Positions 8,395 to 16,968 of a stretch of DNA of 64,000 nt are shown here, piece by piece. Where the stretch lies: positions 1-64,000 of the forward strand of contig CAYGPQ010000001.1 in the NCBI GenBank assembly GCA_964351775.1. The letters are read 5' to 3'. A program made the translations under genes and the position numbers. The stretch's first letter is position 1; every line of letters starts with the position of its first letter. The notes under the pieces are model-generated. The model saw nothing but the letters and a program-made list of their open reading frames with translations, made no database searches and had not been told where the DNA came from. The stretch is from Kordia sp964351775 (GTDB taxonomy: Bacteria; Bacteroidota; Bacteroidia; Flavobacteriales; Flavobacteriaceae).

Positions 8395-8598
8395 ATGAAA
8401 AAACAAAGCAAAAATTTAAAGTTAAACAAATCAGTTGTATCAGAATTAAGTATTGAAAAAGCAGGAGCAATTAAAGGAGGAAAAACAGGAGCTACTCCTG
8501 GTGAGCAGTGTGCTACACAATGGTTATGTCCTCCAACAAGTCCTTGTGAAGCAACAAATTATACAGGTTGCCAAACAGATCCTTTATTCGGTTGTTAA
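8395..8598 (+). CDS. GG-leader lanthipeptide-like precursor peptide 2
   Basis: 67 residues. The leader differs from that of the peptide at 8148 by one residue (Ala for Glu at position 25) up to the Gly-Gly at 28-29. The core is different and longer: 38 residues with five Cys and many Thr, Pro and Gly, ending in FGC. An identical leader with a changed core is what is expected of a family of precursors sharing one processing and modifying enzyme set. The 73-bp gap to the previous gene suggests co-transcription. Confidence 0.85.
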   Translation: MKKQSKNLKLNKSVVSELSIEKAGAIKGGKTGATPGEQCATQWLCPPTSPCEATNYTGCQTDPLFGC

Positions 8599-8630
8599 TC
8601 TGTGAATTTCATGACAGAAATTGAATGAGA

Positions 8631-8655
8631 AGCGAACTTCGGTTCGCTTTTTTTT
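8631..8655 (+). terminator. intrinsic terminator after precursor gene 2
   Basis: A 7-bp stem AGCGAAC/GTTCGCT closes a TTCG tetraloop and is followed by a run of eight T. It separates the third precursor gene from the first two. Confidence 0.85.
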
Positions 8656-8692
8656 ACCGATTAAATATACATTAACTATTAAATTTTTTACC

Positions 8693-8866
8693 ATGAAAAA
8701 ACAAATCAAAACATTACAATTAAACAAATCAAAAATCTCTGAACTTAGTGCTACCAACACAGGAGAAGTAAAAGGCGGAAAAAGTGGAAACATACAAACG
8801 TGTCCTACTTGGCCACTTTGCTTTACACAAACTACGTGTCCTACGGAAGATCCAGGTGGTTGTTAG
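8693..8866 (+). CDS. GG-leader lanthipeptide-like precursor peptide 3
   Basis: 57 residues. I place the start at the ATG at 8693, because the leader MKKQIKTLQLNKSKISEL aligns with the other two; a longer in-frame start at 8621 would run through the preceding terminator. The Gly-Gly is at residues 28-29 and the 28-residue core has four Cys spaced through a Thr/Pro-rich sequence ending GGC. It lies after a terminator, so it probably has its own promoter, although I could not place one. Product class (lanthipeptide) is inferred from the leader only. Confidence 0.82.
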   Translation: MKKQIKTLQLNKSKISELSATNTGEVKGGKSGNIQTCPTWPLCFTQTTCPTEDPGGC

Positions 8867-8930
8867 GGTTCTTTCTTAGTAACACGACAATATGATACGT
8901 TACAAGAGAGACTTTTTAATCACTTAAGGA

Positions 8931-8954
8931 AGTGAACTTCGGTTCACTTTTTTT
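8931..8954 (+). terminator. intrinsic terminator after precursor gene 3
   Basis: The stem AGTGAAC/GTTCACT with a TTCG loop is followed by seven T. It is almost a copy of the terminator at 8631-8655 and lies against the stop codon of mgtE on the other strand. Confidence 0.85.
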
Positions 8955-10305
8955 ATATCCCAATAATCAATTTTGCAATCAAGAAATAGATCAAAATTCC
9001 GAAGATATCATTGCTTGTCGTAATAAATGGGCCTGTGGCAATTGCAGGATCAATTCCGCGTTTGTCCAAGAATAGTGGAATAAAAGTTCCGATGATTCCT
9101 GCAACAATAATGACAATGACTAAAGAAACGGATATCGCCAAAGCAGCGTTGAAATCGTTTTTCCAAATCCAAACAGTAATCAGCAGAATGATTGCTAGTA
9201 TAACACCATTTAGCATGGCTAAAAGCATTTCTTTTATCAAACGATTGTTGATGCTTCCTTTAATATCATCGTTTGCCAAACCTTGTACAATAATGGCACT
9301 CGATTGCACACCTACATTTCCAGCCATTGCGGCAATTAGTGGTGTAAAGAAAAATAGGATTCCATAATTTTCTAACATATCATCAAATCCTTCCATGATG
9401 GCTGCAGCACCAATTCCACCGAGTAAACCCAAGAAAAGCCATGGCAAACGCGCACGTGTTAAATCCCAAATACTATCATCGGCTTCTACATCTTGTGTAA
9501 TACCAGCCGCTAATTGATAATCTTTTTCAGCTTCTTCTCTAATGACATCTACAATATCGTCAATGGTAATTCGTCCTACCAAGCGTTTCATTTCGTCAAC
9601 TACAGGAATGGCTTCTAAGTCGTATTTAGACATTATTTTAGCAACATCTTCCGCTTTGTCACCAACAGTTACATAATCTACTTTTGGAATGTAAATATCT
9701 TTAATGTGTGTGCGTGTCGAAGTCGTTAATAAATCTTTGAGCGAAAGCCTCCCTTTTAGAATATCGTCATTATCTACTACATAAATAGAATGTACGCGTG
9801 ATACTTCTTCTGCTTGTTTTCGCATTTCTTTGACACAGGTAAGTACATTCCAGTTTTCGTTGACTTTCACCAATTCTTTCGCCATCAATCCACCTGCAGA
9901 GTCTTCGTCGTAACGCAATAATTCTACAATTTCTTTGGCATGCTCTCTGTCTTCTAATTCGGAAATTACTTCTTGTTTCCGTTCTTCAGGAAGTTCGGAA
10001 ATAATATCGGCAGCATCATCGGTATCGAGTTCGTCTACTTCTTCAGCGATTTCTTTAGCAGAAAGGTTTTCAAGGATTTTTTCTCGAACATCATCTGCAA
10101 CTTCCATTAAAATATCAGAAGTTTTTTCACTATCTAATAGTTTAATGATGTACGTGGCTTCTTCAAGATTTAACTCATCAATAATCTCAGCAACATCCGC
10201 ATAGTGGATTTCTTCTAGAAGTGTTAGAAGTGCCGAATCTTTTTTTTCCTCAATGTGCTGTGCTACTAGCGCAATGAGTTCATCACTGAGTTTAAACGGA
10301 ATCAT
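8953..10305 (-). CDS. mgtE: MgtE magnesium transporter
   Basis: 450 residues with the full MgtE order. A cytosolic helical N domain (about 1-130) is rich in Glu and ends in RYDEDSAGGLM. Two CBS domains follow (about 140-255), which sense intracellular magnesium. The C-terminal pore domain has five membrane helices (about 285-450) with the signature GNVGVQSSAIIVQGLA. It imports Mg2+ across the inner membrane. Its start overlaps the end of rsmA by 14 bp, so the two are translated from one message. Confidence 0.95.
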   Translation of the reverse strand: MIPFKLSDELIALVAQHIEEKKDSALLTLLEEIHYADVAEIIDELNLEEATYIIKLLDSEKTSDILMEVADDVREKILENLSAKEIAEEVDELDTDDAADIISELPEERKQEVISELEDREHAKEIVELLRYDEDSAGGLMAKELVKVNENWNVLTCVKEMRKQAEEVSRVHSIYVVDNDDILKGRLSLKDLLTTSTRTHIKDIYIPKVDYVTVGDKAEDVAKIMSKYDLEAIPVVDEMKRLVGRITIDDIVDVIREEAEKDYQLAAGITQDVEADDSIWDLTRARLPWLFLGLLGGIGAAAIMEGFDDMLENYGILFFFTPLIAAMAGNVGVQSSAIIVQGLANDDIKGSINNRLIKEMLLAMLNGVILAIILLITVWIWKNDFNAALAISVSLVIVIIVAGIIGTFIPLFLDKRGIDPAIATGPFITTSNDIFGILIYFLIAKLIIGI

Positions 10306-11074
10306 TTGCTATCTTGATGGTTAATTCTACGAATCGCTGAACAGGTATTTGTTCTGGACGCAGCCCAAAGATAGCATCTTCTTTTAAATTATCGGAAAGA
10401 TTGAATGTTTTTAAACTATTGCGAAGTGTTTTTCTTCGTTGTTGAAATGCTGTTTTTACCACTCTAAAGAATAGTTTTTCATCGCATGGAAGTGTGTAGT
10501 TTTCTTTTCGAGTGAGACGCATCACGCCCGATTCTACTTTTGGTGGCGGATTGAACACTTCTGGTGGTACTGTAAATAAATATTCTGCTTCGTAAAAAAC
10601 CTGTGTTAATACAGATAAAATTCCATACGTTTTGCTTCCATGTGGAGCACAAATACGTTGCGCTACTTCTTTTTGAAACATGCCGCTAAATTCAGGAATT
10701 TGATCGCGCATTTCCAAGGTTTTAAATACAATTTGTGTTGAAATATTATACGGAAAGTTTCCAATAATGGCAAACGGTTCGTCTTTAAACGTTTCTGTTA
10801 AATCATATTTTAGGAAATCTTTTTCTAAAATTTTACCCGAAAGTTGTAAGAAGTTAGCTTGCAAGTAGGCAACAGAATCTCTATCAATTTCACACACGTA
10901 GGTTGTCACTGGTTTTTTAAGCAAATATTTTGTCAACATACCCATTCCTGGACCAATTTCTAAGATATATTTATACCCTTTTAACAAAAGCGTATCTGTT
11001 ATTCTTTCGGCAACTTCTTCATCCTTTAAAAAATGCTGTCCTAAGTGTTTTTTAGCTCTTACTTTATCTGTCAT
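10292..11074 (-). CDS. rsmA: 16S rRNA (adenine1518-N6/adenine1519-N6)-dimethyltransferase
   Basis: 260 residues. The N-terminal LGQHFL (11-16), the SAM-binding EIGPGMG (39-45) and the catalytic NFPYN (106-110) are all the hallmarks of RsmA/KsgA, which dimethylates two adjacent adenines near the 3' end of 16S rRNA during 30S assembly. The C-terminal domain with the FQQRRKTLRNSL helix is complete. It lies between a small membrane protein gene (21 bp upstream) and mgtE (overlapping). Confidence 0.96.
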   Translation of the reverse strand: MTDKVRAKKHLGQHFLKDEEVAERITDTLLLKGYKYILEIGPGMGMLTKYLLKKPVTTYVCEIDRDSVAYLQANFLQLSGKILEKDFLKYDLTETFKDEPFAIIGNFPYNISTQIVFKTLEMRDQIPEFSGMFQKEVAQRICAPHGSKTYGILSVLTQVFYEAEYLFTVPPEVFNPPPKVESGVMRLTRKENYTLPCDEKLFFRVVKTAFQQRRKTLRNSLKTFNLSDNLKEDAIFGLRPEQIPVQRFVELTIKIANDSV

Positions 11075-11095
11075 CGCATTTTATTGGATTTGTAA

Positions 11096-11536
11096 TTATA
11101 CTGTTATAATACGTTTTCTGATAAACGCTTCTATTTCTTTTTGATCTTTTTTTGAAAACCACGAAAGCTCAATGTCGTATTGCTTTCCATCATGTGAGAT
11201 TACATACGGTTCGCTTCCGCCTTTCCCAGGATGATAGGTTTTTAATTGTGCAAAATCTTTTTTGAAACGATTGGTTCTCAACGTAGTATCGTTTAAAGTC
11301 ACTGCAGGTTTTCCCCGAAGGAAAATCAACGCAATGGAACCAAAAGCGATGAGTCCAAAAATACCATTCATTACATATTCTATAACGACTAAATTTTTAC
11401 GCAATTTGATACTGATTTCTTGTGCTATTTTGTCTGAGAATTGTGTGATGATAAAAAAGGTAACCCCAATCACAATGATGATTAAAATTGCCTTTACAAA
11501 GTATGTGGCTTGTGAATAATATTTTTTTTCTTTCAT
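11096..11536 (-). CDS. small two-helix membrane protein
   Basis: I choose the ATG at 11536 (MKEKKYYSQ), 10 bp after the DUF4286 stop; the frame is open further upstream but that start would lie inside the preceding gene. The 146 residues have two membrane helices (about 16-33 and 52-71), followed by a soluble C-terminal domain with a KTYHPGKGGSEPYVIS stretch. I recognise no named family. It belongs to the DUF4286-rsmA-mgtE operon by spacing. Confidence 0.65.
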   Translation of the reverse strand: MKEKKYYSQATYFVKAILIIIVIGVTFFIITQFSDKIAQEISIKLRKNLVVIEYVMNGIFGLIAFGSIALIFLRGKPAVTLNDTTLRTNRFKKDFAQLKTYHPGKGGSEPYVISHDGKQYDIELSWFSKKDQKEIEAFIRKRIITV

Positions 11537-11546
11537 GTATTCGTTT

Positions 11547-11861
11547 TTACGCTTTGAAATCTTCAATAACTCTGAGTTCTGTGCGGAAACCAAGCATTTT
11601 ATCGGCGAACTTTTTCATGCCTTCTTCGCGCAATTGTGTAGCATCTTCAAGGTAATAGGCTTCTAAATGTTCTCTGGATTTTGCTGTGTATTGAACCGCA
11701 TACGTAGCGCCGCCCATTTCTTCTTCCACTAAAACCTGCACCAATCGTGCTTCCGTGAATTTTCCAGTAGCTAATACGTCTGGAATGTGTTTTCTGATCC
11801 AAATTGAAAATTCCTCATGAATGCTTTCATCAATATTGATGGTAACGTTATAAATGTACAT
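11547..11861 (-). CDS. DUF4286 family protein
   Basis: 104 residues beginning MYIYNVTINIDESIHEEF, with a ferredoxin-like (dimeric alpha-beta barrel) strand and helix pattern and the central YAVQYTAKSREHLEAYY. This is the DUF4286 family of Bacteroidota, often encoded next to rsmA. The biochemical role is unknown. It is the first gene of the operon that goes on to rsmA and mgtE; a TAATTTTG -7-like box is found at 11885-11892. Confidence 0.8.
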   Translation of the reverse strand: MYIYNVTINIDESIHEEFSIWIRKHIPDVLATGKFTEARLVQVLVEEEMGGATYAVQYTAKSREHLEAYYLEDATQLREEGMKKFADKMLGFRTELRVIEDFKA

Positions 11862-11884
11862 AGCTATGCTTTCTAAATAAAGTG

Positions 11885-11892
11885 CAAAATTA
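11885..11892 (-). promoter_or_regulatory. putative -7 element of the DUF4286-rsmA-mgtE operon
   Basis: The minus strand reads TAATTTTG, an exact match to TAnnTTTG, 24 bases upstream of the start codon. No TTG lies 17-23 bases further upstream. Confidence 0.4.
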
Positions 11893-11992
11893 CGGTTTTA
11901 AGCTGAATTATTTATGAGAAGTTTGGTTTGATCGCGAAAAGATATATAAGTCGTATTTCTAATTATTTTGCTATGATTTGATCGAAAATAAC

Positions 11993-13804
11993 TCAATTAA
12001 CCTTATCACCACGCAATTTTCTATACGCTTTTTGAGCTTCTACATAGTGAATACTGTCTTGATGATTGAAAATAATTTCTTCAAAGAATTGCTTGGCTAT
12101 TTCGGGTTCATCAAAGTGATCTAAATACAATTTTCCCATCGCAAAATACGCATCATCTACTAAAATACCTTCTTTGTAAAACTCGATGATTTTTTTGTAA
12201 TTGAGTCGAGCTTTGTCAAACTCATCACGTTTTTCATAGAGTTTTGCTTGCATGAAAAGTGCTTCGTCTTCAATTTGTTCGCCTTTGTGATTTTGCAATA
12301 TATCTTCAAGCTGTTCAATGGCTTCCGTTTCTTTTAACTGATACGCAAGCAAATCTGCTTTTGCATATTTTTTTAAGGCAGTTTGTGTAGAATCTTCCAA
12401 TGAATTATCTGAAATGATCAATTTCAACTTCAGTGCATCGTTCGCAATTAGCTGAGATACAGACGATTTTAATATTTTTAGTTGCGATTCTGCCCATTCA
12501 AAATCACCTTTGTAATAACTTGTTCTTGCGACACGAAACCGTGCTTCTTGTCCAATTACATCATTTTTTAAGGTGTTTTGCACTTGCGAAAAGTATATTA
12601 ATGCCTGATTGAATTGTTCTTTGTAGACCAAAATATCACCCAAAGCTAGTTTTACAGTGGCTAATTGACGTGTAGTTAGTTTGAGTTCGATGGTTTCTTT
12701 GAGATAGGCAATGGCAGCTTCGGGTTGATTTTTCTGAAAAGCTAAGAAATTTGCATAATCGCGTTGTAATAAAACCGTTCTGTAATCGCGTTCGTAATTG
12801 GACAATAACGTGTCAAATCGTTCTTGAATTTCATCGTAATTTCCGTCAGTCACCGCTTCAATATCGAGTTGAATCAAACTTTGAGAAGCTCGAATTTTGG
12901 TCATATCTTGACTCGATTTTTCAATAATATATGTCAATACTTCGCGTGCTGTTTCTTTGTCGCCATCTTCAATACTCATGCTTGCCAAGTCAAAAATACG
13001 TTGCAATGAAGCATCGCCCTGCATGTACATTGCTTTTTCTTGAATGAAAGCTCTTTTGTATTGTTTTTGCTGAATGAATAACCAACTTAGGAGTTCATTC
13101 CATAACAAATCGGGATCGTCTTGATTTTTTTTGAGGAGTATTTTACGAAATAACACATTGTTTTCATCATTTGGATCGTTTCGTAAAAACTGACTGATGA
13201 TACGTTGTGCGTAACCTTTTTGTTCTACTCTGTCTTTGATGAGGTCTAAATAGCTCGAAAACATTTTTTCAATCTCACCTTTTTCACCATAAATACGCGC
13301 AATATTGTTTAAAAAATTATAATTAGGATTCGCGATCATGGCATTTTCATAAATACGCAACGCATAATCTAGCAAGGATTTTTTTTCAAAAGCACGCCCT
13401 ATGATATAGGAAGCAGCCGCATTCGTTTCGGAAAATTGCACCGCTTTTTCATAGTATTTTTTGGCATTGATGGTATCTAACTTTAAGTCATAATTAAAAC
13501 CAGTTTCTACCAATAGTATTGGACTTGATTTTGGGACTTCAATGGATGCTAGTAGTAGTTTTTCAGCCGTTTCAAAATCTTCCAATTGCTGATAACTGCT
13601 TATCATTGCAATGAAGTAATTTACTTTTCGCGGCGAATTTTTATAGAGTTTTTCAAACGCAACAATGGCTTTTTTGTATTCTCCTTTTTCATAATATTGT
13701 TGCGCTAACGCATCACTTTGAGCAAATGTTTGTGTACACATTGCCAAACTGAATATGAGAAATAATACATAACGCATAGGAAAGCTTTTTTTCAAAGATA
13801 ACAT
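11993..13804 (-). CDS. exported tetratricopeptide-repeat protein
   Basis: 603 residues. A signal peptide covers about residues 10-29 (ending TFAQ); a second ATG at 13777 would remove nine leading residues and is an equally good start. The rest is a chain of TPR helical pairs, clear at about 29-170 (YYEKGEYKKAIVAFEKLY) and again at 330-600 (for example GDFEWAESQLKIL and YEKRDEFDKARLNYKKII). Such periplasmic TPR proteins act as scaffolds in envelope assembly. The function is unknown; it stands upstream of the DUF4286 operon on the same strand. Confidence 0.85.
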   Translation of the reverse strand: MLSLKKSFPMRYVLFLIFSLAMCTQTFAQSDALAQQYYEKGEYKKAIVAFEKLYKNSPRKVNYFIAMISSYQQLEDFETAEKLLLASIEVPKSSPILLVETGFNYDLKLDTINAKKYYEKAVQFSETNAAASYIIGRAFEKKSLLDYALRIYENAMIANPNYNFLNNIARIYGEKGEIEKMFSSYLDLIKDRVEQKGYAQRIISQFLRNDPNDENNVLFRKILLKKNQDDPDLLWNELLSWLFIQQKQYKRAFIQEKAMYMQGDASLQRIFDLASMSIEDGDKETAREVLTYIIEKSSQDMTKIRASQSLIQLDIEAVTDGNYDEIQERFDTLLSNYERDYRTVLLQRDYANFLAFQKNQPEAAIAYLKETIELKLTTRQLATVKLALGDILVYKEQFNQALIYFSQVQNTLKNDVIGQEARFRVARTSYYKGDFEWAESQLKILKSSVSQLIANDALKLKLIISDNSLEDSTQTALKKYAKADLLAYQLKETEAIEQLEDILQNHKGEQIEDEALFMQAKLYEKRDEFDKARLNYKKIIEFYKEGILVDDAYFAMGKLYLDHFDEPEIAKQFFEEIIFNHQDSIHYVEAQKAYRKLRGDKVN

Positions 13805-14012
13805 AAAGTATGTTAAATAAATTGTAATGTTATTAGATATTAGAACGCTTCGCTACTAGAATTGAGACTGCTTTGCTGTTAGACCAGTTTTGATTTAAAA
13901 TTACTCAATAAAAAGGCAGTTGTTTTTTCTTTAGGCAAAAAATAAAATGCAAGCATAGCCATAGCTACGGTTACACTTTAATTTAGTGTTAGAAATACCT
14001 GTATACGAGCTT

Positions 14013-14047
14013 TATTAAAAACAAAACGCCCAAGCAATTGCTTAGGC
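14013..14047 (-). terminator. second terminator-like hairpin downstream of serS
   Basis: On the minus strand GCCTAAGCAA and TTGCTTGGGC form a 10-bp arm pair with one G-U, followed by GTTTTGTTTTT. It lies about 170 bp beyond the first serS terminator and may terminate read-through or belong to an unseen RNA. Confidence 0.5.
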
Positions 14048-14211
14048 ATTTCTATCAGCTATAATTCCATAGATTAAAAAACTATTTAACTAGGTTTGGG
14101 TGTATAGCAATTTTTAGTAAGTACTATATGTTCGCATTAGCTATTAACCTATGGACTGCGCAACATATATTGATTTAGATTTGGACGACAAACTTATGCA
14201 ATTTATCGATT

Positions 14212-14250
14212 AAAAACAAAAAACATCGACAAAATACATTCTCGATGTTT
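14212..14250 (-). terminator. intrinsic terminator of serS
   Basis: Arms AAACATCGA and TCGATGTTT (9 bp, 12-base loop) are followed on the minus strand by TTTGTTTTTA. It lies 30 bp after the serS stop codon. Confidence 0.8.
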
Positions 14251-14280
14251 TAAAAATTAAATATTTATGTTGATTATCGC

Positions 14281-15552
14281 TTACGATATCATATCAAAAC
14301 CTGTGTATTTTTGTAATACTTCTGGAATTTTTATGCCGTTTTCTGTCTGGTAATTTTCTAAAATTCCCGCTAATACTCTTGGCAATGCCAACGCACTTCC
14401 GTTTAAGGTATGCGCCAATTCCTTGTTTCCGTCTTTGTCTTTGATTCTCAATTTTAAACGATTCGCCTGAAAGGTTTCGAAGTTAGATACCGAACTGATT
14501 TCTAACCAACGATCTTGTGCTGTTGAGAATACTTCAAAATCATAGGTCAACGCTGCTGTAAATCCTAAATCACCACCACATAATCGTAAAATTCTATACG
14601 GAAGTTTTAATTCTTCCAAAATTTCTTTGACATGATCGACCATTCCGTCTAAAGCTGCATACGAATTTTCAGGACGTTCTATACGTACAATTTCCACTTT
14701 GTCAAATTGATGCAAACGATTTAATCCTCGAACATGCGCTCCGTAACTTCCCGCTTCACGTCTAAAACAGGGTGTGTATGCGGTGCAACAAATTGGTAAA
14801 TTTTCTGCTTTTAGTAATTCATCCCGAAACATATTGGTCACTGGAACTTCCGCTGTTGGAATTAAATATAAATCATCTGTTGTTGCATGGTACATTTGTC
14901 CTTCTTTATCGGGCAATTGCCCAGTTCCAAAACCAGACACTTCATTAACCAAATGCGGTACTTGATATTCGGTATAACCAGCATCGGTGTTTTTATCTAA
15001 GAAATACTGAATCAATGCACGTTGCAAACGCGCACCTTTTCCTTTATACACAGGAAATCCTGCGCCTGTAATTTTATTTCCAAGTTCAAAGTCAATGATA
15101 TCATACTTTTTTGCCAATTCCCAATGTGGTTGCGCATTTGCATGAAGCGTTGGAATGTCGCCAGCGCGAAATACTTCTTCATTGTCATCTTCACTATTTC
15201 CGCTAGGAACTAAGGCATTTGGTACATTTGGAATGGTATATAAAAGCTCCGAAAGTGCTTCTTCTTTTTCTTTTAAATCCGTTTTTAAAGTTTCCGATTT
15301 TGCTTTGAGTTGTGTGCTCTTCTCACGTAAAATAGCTGCTTTTTTCGGTTCTCCACTTTTGAACAATTGTCCAATTTCTTTGGATAATTTATTAGCGGAA
15401 GCCAAGGTGTTATCTAGCTCAACTTGCAAACTTCGACGTGCTTCATCAAGTGAAACTACTTCGTTTACAACTTCAGTGGCATCAAAATTCCGTTTCTGCA
15501 AAGCTTCGATCACGTGAGCTTTGTTTTCTCTAATAAATTGCAATTGTAACAT
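14281..15552 (-). CDS. serS: seryl-tRNA synthetase
   Basis: 423 residues from the ATG at 15552 (MLQLQFIREN), the usual SerRS start; an in-frame ATG 27 bases upstream adds an atypical leader. Residues 1-110 form the long antiparallel coiled-coil arm that binds the tRNA-Ser variable arm. The class II catalytic core follows, with motif 2 CFRREAGSYG and motif 3 near the C-terminus (NGSALALPRVLAGILEN). It charges tRNA-Ser in the cytosol. It is transcribed alone, with a clear terminator downstream. Confidence 0.96.
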   Translation of the reverse strand: MLQLQFIRENKAHVIEALQKRNFDATEVVNEVVSLDEARRSLQVELDNTLASANKLSKEIGQLFKSGEPKKAAILREKSTQLKAKSETLKTDLKEKEEALSELLYTIPNVPNALVPSGNSEDDNEEVFRAGDIPTLHANAQPHWELAKKYDIIDFELGNKITGAGFPVYKGKGARLQRALIQYFLDKNTDAGYTEYQVPHLVNEVSGFGTGQLPDKEGQMYHATTDDLYLIPTAEVPVTNMFRDELLKAENLPICCTAYTPCFRREAGSYGAHVRGLNRLHQFDKVEIVRIERPENSYAALDGMVDHVKEILEELKLPYRILRLCGGDLGFTAALTYDFEVFSTAQDRWLEISSVSNFETFQANRLKLRIKDKDGNKELAHTLNGSALALPRVLAGILENYQTENGIKIPEVLQKYTGFDMIS

Positions 15553-15647
15553 ATTATTCTGTTTTTGGCGTTTCCACAAAAGTGCACTTCAGCTCCGCTC
15601 AGTGTATTTTTGTGGTCAGGCTTTTCGGCTGTATCTTTTATCTTGTT

Positions 15648-15688
15648 CTCGATACAATTTTCTATCGAAAATCACTCGAACTGACGAC
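15648..15688 (-). repeat. dispersed flavobacterial repeat (TTCGAGTG...TTGTATCGAGA)
   Basis: Read on the minus strand it starts CAGTTCGAGTG, has an inner hairpin of ATTTTC/GAAAAT, and ends TTGTATCGAGA. The same ends, around a different inner hairpin, occur twice in inverted orientation at 57641-57737. It is a small REP-like element in non-coding DNA. Confidence 0.75.
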
Positions 15689-15871
15689 AAAAGGATGCCA
15701 CCTCAATCCTTAACGCACTGATTATTGAAGCTGCAAAAATAATCAAAACCTTTAAATTATAGGTTTTTCCAAGTAATATTGAGATTAATTTTTTACAGTC
15801 CTGAAAAAACAGTGTAAAAAGGTATGTTATGTTTGCTATTGAACTATTTGGAATGCAAAATCTTAGTGAAA

Positions 15872-15910
15872 TAAAAAAACACCATTTAAAAATGTTTTCT
15901 AATGGTGTTT
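15872..15910 (-). terminator. intrinsic terminator of the SET-domain gene
   Basis: A perfect 10-bp stem AAACACCATT/AATGGTGTTT is followed by seven T in total on the minus strand. It lies 29 bp after the stop codon at 15939. Confidence 0.85.
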
Positions 15911-15938
15911 TGCACTGTGGTTGCTTTTAAAAATAATC

Positions 15939-16526
15939 TTATCCTTTAGAATAATAATTGGTTAATATGGAATCCATTTCCTGTTTTCCTTGTTCGATAT
16001 ATAGGAGTTTTTCCCATAATTCGTGTGTTATGAATTGCTGTAATGGTTGTTCAACTTTTGAGAGCAATTTTAAAGCGCTTGTTAGTTTTTTATCCCAGGA
16101 GTGATGGTATTTCAACAAATCGTCAGGGTATACTATTTTTCTTTTTGTTCCTTCATCGATTCCTCTGAATGGTTTATCAATATTGAGATAGCCATAATCA
16201 TCTGTTAATTGCTCTCCAACTTGAATATTTCTAATTGCTACTTCAAAATTGTACGCCGTTGTCAAACAATTGGAATTAAAACTATGATTTACAAAACGCG
16301 CATTGTCCCAACATAGCACCAAATTCCCTAAGTTGTTTTTGTAGGCATAGGTTTCAAGCAACTCTTTGTAGATATCGTCTAGGTTTTCGTAATCGTTTGG
16401 TGTAAACTCACGATCAAATTTATCCAACACCCATGTGATGGTTCCTTTTGGAATAAATTCTTTGGCGACAACGCCATAACCGACATCGTCATTTATAAAT
16501 TTTATTTCAGTTTTTGGATGTATCAT
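15939..16526 (-). CDS. SET-domain protein (protein-lysine methyltransferase-like)
   Basis: 195 residues. The SET core runs from about residue 5 to 115. GYGVVAKEFIPKGT is the N-terminal SET strand pair, NHSFNSNC (80-87) is the conserved NHS-x-x-x-N-C pseudoknot motif that binds AdoMet and GEQLTDDYG (104-112) contains the catalytic Tyr region. A helical tail of about 80 residues follows. Bacterial SET proteins of this size methylate lysines of unknown or diverse targets; no post-SET Cys cluster is present. It lies 12 bp downstream of a small exported protein gene. Confidence 0.85.
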   Translation of the reverse strand: MIHPKTEIKFINDDVGYGVVAKEFIPKGTITWVLDKFDREFTPNDYENLDDIYKELLETYAYKNNLGNLVLCWDNARFVNHSFNSNCLTTAYNFEVAIRNIQVGEQLTDDYGYLNIDKPFRGIDEGTKRKIVYPDDLLKYHHSWDKKLTSALKLLSKVEQPLQQFITHELWEKLLYIEQGKQEMDSILTNYYSKG

Positions 16527-16538
16527 TTTTAGAGTTAC

Positions 16539-16844
16539 CTATTTTTTTATCAATTCTAATTTTGTAATTACCCATTCTTCGTATTCCTCCTCATCTTCAT
16601 CTGTTTTTTTCTGAATTTCATACGTAATATTGAAATCTTGCCCTTCATATTTTTCACTCATTAAATCATACGCTTTCAAGACTTTTGGGTCAGCGCTTTT
16701 AAATTCGTACGTATCATCATCATCAGAGAAATAGAATATTCCTTCTTCATAACCGTCATAGGTTGCTTTTAAAGTTTCTGTGTTTTTAATTGTTGTATTG
16801 TTCATCATTATTAAAGAGAACAATAGGATGGATAGTATTTTCAT
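16539..16844 (-). CDS. small exported acidic protein
   Basis: 101 residues with an N-terminal hydrophobic segment (about 3-15) that could be a signal peptide or anchor. The mature part is very acidic, with DDDDTYEF and EDEEEYEEW runs, and contains repeated short beta-like segments (YDGYEEGIFYF, EGQDFNITYEI). No family is recognised. The 12-bp spacing suggests co-transcription with the SET-domain gene. Calcium or other cation binding would fit the acid runs but is speculative. Confidence 0.65.
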   Translation of the reverse strand: MKILSILLFSLIMMNNTTIKNTETLKATYDGYEEGIFYFSDDDDTYEFKSADPKVLKAYDLMSEKYEGQDFNITYEIQKKTDEDEEEYEEWVITKLELIKK

Positions 16845-16925
16845 TTTTTTAAATTTTTAATAGTTAGCTGTTACATTTAGAAAAGGTCGCGGTTCGTCAG
16901 TCTTAATCATATAGAATGAAGAACA

Positions 16926-16958
16926 TATTGTTGTGGATATCTGATATCCACAACAATA
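16926..16958. repeat. perfect 15-bp inverted repeat
   Basis: Arms of 15 bp, centred on GGATAT-CTG-ATATCC with a 3-base loop, form a very stable hairpin. It lies 10 bp after the stop of the small frame at 16969 and about 80 bp upstream of the start at 16844. No T-run follows on either strand, so it is either a U-tract-free terminator or a binding site. Confidence 0.85.
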
Positions 16959-16968
16959 ATTTAGTGCA

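Larger units (their letters stand above)
13805..14280. other. 476-bp intergenic region between serS and the TPR gene
   Basis: No coding frame is convincing here. It holds the serS terminator (14212-14250), a second hairpin (14013-14047) and a low-complexity segment at about 13830-13890 with repeated TTAGA and GCTTCGCT/GCTTTGCT words. No RNA gene or promoter stands out. Confidence 0.6.
15553..15938. other. 386-bp intergenic region upstream of serS
   Basis: It contains a dispersed flavobacterial repeat (15648-15688), a TATTTTTG -7-like site on the minus strand at 15734-15741 and the terminator of the SET-domain gene (15872-15910). There is no convincing gene; a short plus-strand frame at 15521-15721 runs through serS and the repeat and looks spurious. 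Confidence 0.55.
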
